Source: Halocaridina rubra
Taxonomy: Eukaryota; Arthropoda; Malacostraca; Decapoda; Atyidae
NCBI GenBank assembly: GCA_037179515.1
Contig: JAXCGZ010021718.1
Coordinates: 1 to 32,783 of the forward strand
Length of the DNA: 32,783 bases
Direction: 5' to 3'
The notes under the pieces are model-generated. The model searched no databases and was not told the origin of the DNA. It worked only from the letters and a program-made list of their open reading frames with translations. Positions within the stretch are counted from its first letter, which is position 1. Each line of letters starts with the position of its first letter. Shown in pieces: positions 25,849 to 32,783 of the stretch. The position numbers and the translations under genes were made by a program.

Positions 25849-25919
<71 letters not shown>
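25849..25919. repeat. (CT)n microsatellite, one slip
   Basis: About 35 units. Confidence 0.96.
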
Positions 25920-25922
<3 letters not shown>

Positions 25923-25981
25923 CAAAAAAGTGTGTGGCTATAGATAGCACCTAAACAGCGGAGAAGATTATTCTATGTATC

Positions 25982-25983
<2 letters not shown>

Positions 25984-26060
<77 letters not shown>
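25984..26060. repeat. (TA)n microsatellite
   Basis: About 38 units. Confidence 0.97.
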
Positions 26061-26063
<3 letters not shown>

Positions 26064-26246
26064 TCTAAATCGGGGTAGAGAGATATCAATATATATTAAA
26101 TTAAATAACTAGCATAAGTAGTATTTACCAGTAATTTCTCATAAACGAATATTTTTTTCAGAAAAAAATAAAACTTCAATGCATCACATGGGATACTTTT
26201 CTCTTTTTAAATAGTTAAGAAAACTGTGTAATGAGGTCGTTTTTTC

Positions 26247-26249
<3 letters not shown>

Positions 26250-26286
<37 letters not shown>

Positions 26287-26290
26287 GTAA
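26250..26290. repeat. (AAT)n microsatellite
   Basis: About 13 units. The + strand then becomes strongly purine-rich (26296-26460). Confidence 0.93.
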
Positions 26291-26460
26291 TAACAGAGTA
26301 GAAGAAAAAGGAGGTGATTATAAAGGATTATCGGATAAGTGGGAAAGATGAAGCGAGTGGAAAAAGTCGAAAAAGTAAGAATGAAAAAAAAGAGAAAAGG
26401 AAGAGAAAGAAGAGAAACGGGGGGAGGGGGAGAGGAAATGAGCTAAAAGGAGATGGCGAA

Positions 26461-26472
26461 GAGAGAGAGAGA

Positions 26473-26564
<92 letters not shown>
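26461..26564. repeat. (GA)n microsatellite, interrupted
   Basis: About 50 units with a GGG and an AAG change. With the preceding G/A-rich 165 bp it forms a purine tract of about 270 bp. Confidence 0.96.
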
Positions 26565-26566
<2 letters not shown>

Positions 26567-26774
26567 GAGGGCTGTAATAATAAGATTAATTATTTTGATA
26601 AAGGCGTTTGCAAACGGCTTCGTCTTCTTGGTCCCTTCCCCGACCGCCACCCCTTTCCATCCTATCGTATCAGGTGTAATGGTTATATAATAATAGAGGC
26701 ACTGAAAGAAATAAATGACCCGAAATTGCAAACTTGAATAGATCTCTTGAACAATAACAAATGGGCAAAGGAGT

Positions 26775-26864
<90 letters not shown>
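26775..26864. repeat. (GA)n microsatellite
   Basis: About 45 uninterrupted units, same orientation as the tract 210 bp to the left. Confidence 0.97.
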
Positions 26865-26867
<3 letters not shown>

Positions 26868-27635
26868 TTCCAAAATCCGTGTTAGCAGTTCAACAAAAAT
26901 AGGCAAATATTAAATATGTACATCAATTATATCAACATATAATCATTAACAAAATCTCTTTCAAGTTGGAAAATAAATCGGAGAAAAGTCTCTAAAAAGA
27001 AAAAAAAGAAAAAAAATTAGAAATAAACACGTGCATTCTTTCTGCTGCAATAGTAAAGGCGTTCGAGTCGTTAAATATTGGCTTTTGTTTCTTTTATTCC
27101 GATTCGTTTTGTTATTACTGAAAGAATAAAGAGCATTTTAATCGAATCAGCCTATCAAGAGCTTTAAATTTACAGGGGGGGGGGATTGTGTGTGTATGAG
27201 TGTACTGGCCCTGTCCTTTGGCATTGAATTGCTTCTTCTATTGTATACAACAGATGAAAAAGAGAAAAGACTATAAACTCCGCCAAGGATTTAAGACGAG
27301 TCATTATTTTCGCCAATATAAGCAACTCTTGTAAATGTTGCCATATGTATGAGCGGTGAGAGCAGCAATATATATATATGCACCTTACACCCCATCTATA
27401 GCTGTCCCCCCTACCCCACCAATGTCCATATCCTATAATCCCCTAAGGTTGCCATATGCTTATTGACCCCCTCCTACTCTTCCTCCTTCCTCACCTTCTG
27501 CTTATGATCAATGCAGTTCCTCATATATGGATACCAAAAAACGTTGAAGACCAAAGAAAAGTACAAAAAAACGAATATCTCCTCATGACTCAATATGCGT
27601 GTACAATAAGAAATTACACGTGATGACACACACAT
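26865..27635. other. Non-coding stretch, no gene seen
   Basis: A-rich, with an 11-base G run near 27175 and a C-rich patch at 27390-27500. No gene recognised. Confidence 0.5.
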
Positions 27636-27851
27636 TTATGAACTCGCATTTACGAAAAACAACTGCCTCCAATCCTCTGCCCTCCCCTCTTCCCTCCGCA
27701 GCAGCCACCCTCTCAGGTTCCTGAAATTTCCTATGGGCATAATCCGATGAAGTGTCCTACGAAGTCTAGCGGAGATATCGTTTCTAAGACAGAAGGACTC
27801 AAGGCCCAAGTTCCTAATGCTTGGCGCTCTGCTGCTTAGGCACCTGGTCAC
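27636..27851 (-). other. Unassigned 71-codon open frame in unique sequence
   Basis: A minus-strand frame of 71 codons lies in balanced, non-repetitive DNA, which sets it apart from the many repeat-driven frames here. The peptide is Arg/Leu-rich in the middle, with no signal peptide or domain that I recognise. It could be a small exon, a relic of a mobile element or chance. I do not claim that it is a gene. Confidence 0.15.
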
Positions 27852-28641
27852 GTTTCCCGGCAGCTATTGTGTAAGTCTGCTATGTTGATATGCCACACGA
27901 TAGGTTATCACTCTCCATTATAATATAACGTTCATAAGCACAATGTGATAAGAGTTTTATTACCAACGCTGATTACCAGAACAAAGAGAGCGAGACAGAG
28001 CGAAAGAACGAGAAAATAAGAGAAAACAAGACAGACAGACCCAAGAGAGACTTCCAAAACAAGAATGGGACTTTGTAGGCAAGGCTTCTTCGCTCTTTCA
28101 GTGCCTTGGGCAAAAGGGAACTCCATTATCACGCCATTATCATTGGCACATTGTAAAATAGTTTATTCCTAGCGGTGACGGACACTCCGTTCTCTAACTC
28201 TTACGATACGTGATAACAGATGATAAAAGGAGGTAAAAACACCATTGCCAATACACTCCGGAGATGTTGATGGCTCAAGTCTGCCATCGAAAGAAAACGC
28301 GCAATGACATGACCGTGATAAAACTTATCTGAATGCATTCAACGTGACAATACCCATCTTTCGGTGAATTTTACCCTACCTATACACCTGCATAAATCAA
28401 CTGTACATATTCACTTACCATTTCTTAATGTTTATTTTTATATTTTGATATAATCATTTATACTTTATTTTTCTTTCATCTTCGTCTAAAAAAAAAAAAA
28501 AAAAAATTCGCGGGCTCATAAATAGTTTAACATATGGACGTGATTATCCTGTTTTTCAGTTTTTGATTCATGTTCTAGTCATTGCACTCGATTGAATCAA
28601 AATCAAATGTTATCCAGCAAAACACTCATTACATCGTTTTT
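27852..28641. other. Non-coding stretch, no gene called
   Basis: Unique sequence of fairly balanced composition to about 28340, then AT-rich with an 18-base A run at about 28489-28506. A 66-codon minus frame at 27932-28132 has no recognisable motif. Confidence 0.45.
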
Positions 28642-28833
28642 GTTTCGGTTTTACGTCATGGACTCCCTTTTCTACCAAGGGCTAAGACGGTTGCCTTCTT
28701 GTAAAGGAGTTGTTTTGATAGATGTAGTCGTTACCCTGAGTGCATGCCCTTGCTAACCTCAGACCGTGGCGGGGCGCGAACCCTCGACCTGACGCCTCAG
28801 AGTCGCGGACGCTACCGCTTGAGCCACGGTGAC
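28642..28833 (-). mobile_element. SINE-A full copy, tRNA-derived
   Basis: Read on the minus strand, the head starts GTCACCGTGGCTCAAGCGG and contains an A box (TGGCTCAAGCGG) and a B box (GGTTCGCGCCC). The ends of the head, ACCGTGG and CCACGGT, pair as a 7-bp acceptor-like stem. The CTCTGA segment resembles a tRNA-Gln(CUG) anticodon loop, so that origin is possible. A tRNA-unrelated body of about 110 bp follows and ends at CCGAAAC. Length about 192 bp. Known biology: such elements are transcribed by pol III from the internal promoter and copied by a partner LINE. No target duplication was found for this copy. Confidence 0.92.
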
Positions 28834-28930
28834 CACTTCTAATTGATCATCTAGTAAGTTATTTATATATGTGTATATGCAAGTATATGTGTGTTCTTTG
28901 TATATATACATACAAGTGCATGCATGCCTG

Positions 28931-29110
28931 CTGGCTAGTACAGTGGTAACGCGCTGTGCTTCGCATTCACGAGGTCGAAAGATCGGTCCCCGTCCAAGAC
29001 CGAGAGTTTAAGCTGTTTACTGGCAGGAACTGCTGTGGGTGGACATCACAGTGGGGGGTTGGGGCTTGTCCTGGCTGACGAATACCCATTGTAAAATGGA
29101 AATAAAGTTT
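28931..29110 (+). mobile_element. SINE-B full copy, tRNA-derived
   Basis: Same element as 12704-12883, about 180 bp. The head has the A-box-like TGGCTAGTACAGTGG and a B-box region ATCGGTCCCCGTCC in which one T is changed to C. The body ends GGAAATAAAGTTT and is followed by a short A/T-rich tail (TATAAAAAAAAG) but, unlike the other copy, no long microsatellite. It sits about 100 bp from a SINE-A copy in the opposite orientation. Confidence 0.87.
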
Positions 29111-29884
29111 TATAAAAAAAAGTTTTATATGTATATAGTCTGTGTATCTACTTATTACTCAATATGTGAACATTGTTATACAATATCTGCTTCAACTTGT
29201 CTGTAGTGCATAAGTGGTAACTTCTGAAAAATTCCATGTAAGGTGGAGATTTTACTTCATTGACAGCACTCCGCAAAGGCCAATAAATACTATTACTATA
29301 TGTAAACTATGGCACCTAACTGTCGCAGACGTAAACACGATCAAGCTAAGCGATGTATACTATATTTTACTCTTTAATAAATAATCGCCGAGTACTCTTC
29401 TGACATCAAACAATTGTTACACTATATTCAATTCATTTAAAAAAAGAATAAAATATTCTATTAATACTGATTTATACATGACCAAATATGTCCTGTAATG
29501 TTAACTGCATATCGCTGGGAGTGCCTGTGTCCACAAGTCTCCATGTACATTTATCTGATTAATAAAAAAAGAAAAAGTGCTTTGGTTAAAATGTTTAAAT
29601 ATAATTACATAGACCATGGATGGAAGGAACTCTAACTATGAAAGAAAATGATTTTATCTATTATTTTTTATAATATTCATCCAATGTGACCTTTGATCCA
29701 ACAGCTTTTTCCATGGTAATTTCTAATATGTTGGAATGGAATGAAGCTTATCTGCTTGAACCATTTCCTCAAGTAGGAAGGAAATGCTTTAACCACATAA
29801 ACTTTATTTAAATGAAATAGATTATTTATTTTATCATATCACCTCAGAACTTAATTCCTTTCGACCCGAACGTCTTCAAGTATC
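29111..29884. other. AT-rich stretch, no gene seen
   Basis: About 770 bp of AT-rich sequence without recognisable features. Confidence 0.5.
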
Positions 29885-29890
29885 TCTCTC

Positions 29891-29957
<67 letters not shown>

Positions 29958-30008
29958 ATATATATATCTATCTAAATATCTATCTATCTGTTTATCTATC
30001 TCTCTCTA
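29885..30008. repeat. Interrupted (CT)n followed by (TATC)n
   Basis: CT units with several C or T insertions to about 29953, then TATC-type tetranucleotides. Confidence 0.93.
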
Positions 30009-30119
30009 AGACTGCTAAGAGATTTCTTCAAGTACGAAAGGATTAAAGTTTATCAATTCTAAGGAAGTAAGAAACACATGATCTTTCACCCGAAATGATG
30101 AAATAAACCTCCAACAGAC

Positions 30120-30121
<2 letters not shown>

Positions 30122-30170
<49 letters not shown>
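30122..30170. repeat. (CT)n microsatellite
   Basis: About 24 units. Confidence 0.96.
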
Positions 30171-30173
<3 letters not shown>

Positions 30174-30743
30174 GGTTCTTCGGTGTATTTCTGCTTGAAT
30201 TAAAAAAAAATAGTGTTATGAATACAAAGGCTTAGCCTCACGTGCCATAATGAGTCGCTTGTGTTTCTTCTTTTACAAGTCTTTCTCTCATTCATTTTAA
30301 CAAAATAAACTCATTGACGATGAATCCACGTCACTGTCATCCTGTCTGTCTGTTTGTCTCTCCATCCGTCCAGCTTCAATAGAGATAAAAAACCACCGAT
30401 GTTTATACAATTATTAATACTCATTACCATTATTTCCTTTTTTATCTTATTTTATTATTATTATTCTCCCTTAGTCATGATGCAAACATTGCTTGAAACC
30501 CCTACGTGTTTATATATACATATGAGTACACACACACACACGCACACACACATATTACGATACCAACACATAGTTAACTTGGTTTTCATAGGCAAAGCAT
30601 ACATAGAATCTGTAATAAAAAAAAAAACTAATTACGTATCTTTAAGCTATATAATATTTTATTGCGAGAGATATAAGTACGAATAAATATATTTATTTTA
30701 TAGATTTTTATTTAAACATGACAAGATTAAAAAAATATATATA
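30171..30743. other. AT-rich stretch, no gene seen
   Basis: A short (CA)n patch at about 30525-30551 and an ATT patch near 30453-30466. No gene recognised. Confidence 0.5.
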
Positions 30744-30845
30744 TACAGAAGAACGTTCCAATTAAAAAAAATTAAAAAACATTTTCTGAAAAATATAATG
30801 TAAAACAAATAAATGCATTTGTACAGAAGAACGTTCCAATTAAAA
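30744..30845. repeat. Direct repeat, 24 bp at 78-bp spacing
   Basis: The segment TACAGAAGAACGTTCCAATT plus AAAA occurs exactly at 30744-30767 and 30822-30845. The sequence between is A/T-rich, so this may be an eroded 78-bp tandem duplication. Confidence 0.75.
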
Positions 30846-30950
30846 TAAAAATGAAAAAAAAAATTGTACTCTGATCTCTTTAAAAGCAAAATATGTTCAC
30901 AAAATTACGATGACGTCTATGTCTTTTTTAGACATCTCTTCCAAAATTTT

Positions 30951-31253
30951 ATGCGTAAGACATCTTTTGCCCTTCTTCACCTTCTCTTATTATTTACTAT
31001 TTATCTCTTATCTACAGTTTCATCTACTGTTTCTAATTTAAAATTTGCATTCATATATTTTCTTCTTCATTGCCAACCTTTGTACATAATTTGCATTTTT
31101 ACACCATTGTGGCCATTCTCTTCAAGCGCGCGAGTGGGTCAGCGAGTGTACTTATGTGCACGAAAACAATGGCACATATGTACGGGATCACATATGTGTG
31201 TGTTTCTGCATGGAGGCACATATGGTACTTTTCTTTGCAGTTCTCATGTATAA
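30951..31253 (+). other. Unassigned open frame with signal-peptide-like start
   Basis: An in-frame ATG at 30951 opens 100 codons to a stop at 31251-31253; the frame is open further upstream to 30864. Residues after this ATG read MRKTSFALLHLLLLF, basic then hydrophobic, as in a signal peptide. The rest has several Cys and His but no domain that I recognise. AT-rich pyrimidine tracts give Leu/Phe-rich peptides by chance, and no splice or promoter context supports a gene, so confidence is low. Confidence 0.15.
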
Positions 31254-31280
31254 AATGACCCTATTTTATGTCTAAAAACC

Positions 31281-31299
31281 ACATTATATATGACATTAT
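31281..31299. repeat. Left target-site duplication of a SINE-A insertion
   Basis: ACATTATATATGACATTAT, identical over 19 bp to 31493-31511. It ends immediately before the SINE-A start. Confidence 0.92.
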
Positions 31300-31492
31300 G
31301 TAGTCACCTTGGTTTAAGCGGTAGCGTCCGCGACTTTGAGGCGTCAGGTCGAGGGTTCGCGCCCCGTCACGGTCTGAGGTTAGCAAGGGCATGCACTCAG
31401 GGTAACGATTACATCTGCCAAAAGAAGTCCTTCGCAAGAAGGCAACCGTCTAAGCCCTTGGTAGAAAAGGGAGTCCGTGACGTAAAACCGGA
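31300..31492 (+). mobile_element. SINE-A full copy with perfect target duplication
   Basis: The head starts GTAGTCACCTTGG, with an A-box region TGGTTTAAGCGG and a B box GGTTCGCGCCC, then a body that ends AAAACCGGA. About 193 bp, highly similar to the copy at 28642-28833. The 19-bp direct repeat on each side (31281-31299, 31493-31511) marks a LINE-type target-primed insertion. Because the duplication is unmutated, this is the youngest-looking copy in the window. There is no internal poly(A); the tail region is AT-rich and shared with the target. Confidence 0.95.
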
Positions 31493-31511
31493 ACATTATA
31501 TATGACATTAT
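31493..31511. repeat. Right target-site duplication of a SINE-A insertion
   Basis: Exact partner of 31281-31299. Confidence 0.92.
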
Positions 31512-31767
31512 AAGTGGGTGAGGATTTCTCATTTCTTTATTTATGAAAGTGTTTTATCTAATCCAGTTACAAAGTACAATTATGAAAAAAATTAACAGTA
31601 ACATTTCATTAATTATATAAAAATAAATATAAACCTTAAAAGTATAGAAATTTTGCATTGGAGAAAAAGCTCAAACCAAGGATAGTAATCTCACATTATT
31701 AAAAATATAAACATTAAAATTATATAGACATTTTTCAACAGGGAATATAAATGCTCAATGCAAGGCC

Positions 31768-31769
<2 letters not shown>
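31512..31769. other. AT-rich stretch, no gene seen
   Basis: No repeats or frames of note. Confidence 0.5.

Positions 31770-31834
<65 letters not shown>
31770..31834. repeat. (AT)n microsatellite
   Basis: About 32 units. A short (AAT)n lies at about 32002-32021. 32022-32406 is AT- and then C/T-rich, without a gene. Confidence 0.96.
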
Positions 31835-31837
<3 letters not shown>

Positions 31838-32406
31838 GCTTAAATTACTTTTACATTTAAAAACCACAGGAGCTAACTACGACAAAATAGTTCTTTTATT
31901 CACTTGAGATATAGGCAAAGTTCCTACTTCAAGTATTCATCAACTGATGGTAGTTCAAACCCGATCTAAGTACCATAAAAAATAAAAAATAAATACATAA
32001 ATAATAATAATAATAATAATAAAGCACAGCAAGGACAAACTTTGAACTTACAGGAGAACATGAAATCTGATTCCCTTAGTCTCTTCTTTCCAAATATATG
32101 AACTTCATCACCTTCTCTCGCCTGGTATCTTTATCATCAAAATTAAATAAATAAATTCATTTAAAATAACAATCTTTCCTTGTCTTCTGAACATTCAAAA
32201 CCATCCTTTTCAAACACTACATTTATTATCCATTCTCCTTCTCTTCTACCATCCCCCCCTTTCTCTTCTACCATCCCCTCCTCCCATTATTCCTCCAATA
32301 CCCCCCCCTTGACATCAGTATTCCAACAAGTAACTTCTTAAGGGCTGAACATTAAGTTGAGGTTTTGGGTTAAGACTCTTAATTAAATCTTTACAACCCA
32401 TACGAC

Positions 32407-32783
<377 letters not shown>

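Noticed and set aside
28751..28833. Functional tRNA gene in the SINE-A head
   Set aside because: The acceptor-like stem and both boxes are present, but the anticodon arm pairs poorly and the same head recurs joined to the same body elsewhere, so it is a SINE head.

Overview
The window looks like intergenic or intronic DNA from an animal nuclear genome. I found no protein-coding gene that I can support as functional, and no rRNA, CRISPR array or bacterial-type operon. About 20 long (AT)n tracts, about 18 (GA)n/(CT)n tracts and about a dozen (AAT)n-type tracts make up roughly 12% of the window by hand tally. This density, together with tRNA-derived SINEs and LINE reverse-transcriptase tails, suggests a decapod crustacean, most likely a penaeid shrimp or a relative. 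That is an inference; nothing here names a species.

Layout. 1-5430: AT-rich background with dense dinucleotide repeats, a run of AT tracts at 3702-4243, a strong G-quadruplex motif at 2266-2288 and a 5'-truncated SINE-A copy at 746-842. 5440-5735: a third tRNA-headed element (SINE-C). 6060-11480: mostly featureless AT-rich DNA, a diverged tandem duplication at 7059-7238 and a 45-bp SINE-A fragment at 10145-10189. 11485-11716: a near-perfect palindromic MITE with PIF/Harbinger hallmarks. 12617-12883: a SINE-B copy whose 3' end runs into an (AAT)n array. 16273-16404: an 81% GC block with no T on the + strand, embedded in AT/CA repeats. 17790-18445: a degenerate G/T minisatellite. 19500-21790: remnants of LINE reverse-transcriptase C-termini beside purine-rich minisatellites. 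22408-22612: a truncated SINE-A ending in (AT)n. 24731-25160: a tRNA-like fragment, an AT tract, a palindrome with 81-bp arms and a second AT tract. 28642-29110: a full SINE-A and a full SINE-B about 100 bp apart in opposite orientation. 31281-31511: a full SINE-A inside a perfect 19-bp target-site duplication. 32407-32783: a compound (CT)(AC)(AT)(GA) array running off the window end.

The main biological story is retroposition and microsatellites. Several retroposed elements end directly in, or very near, an AT or AAT microsatellite, which suggests that their 3' tails seeded part of the repeat load. Names SINE-A, -B and -C are local labels used only here. I did not find a convincing new multigene system.
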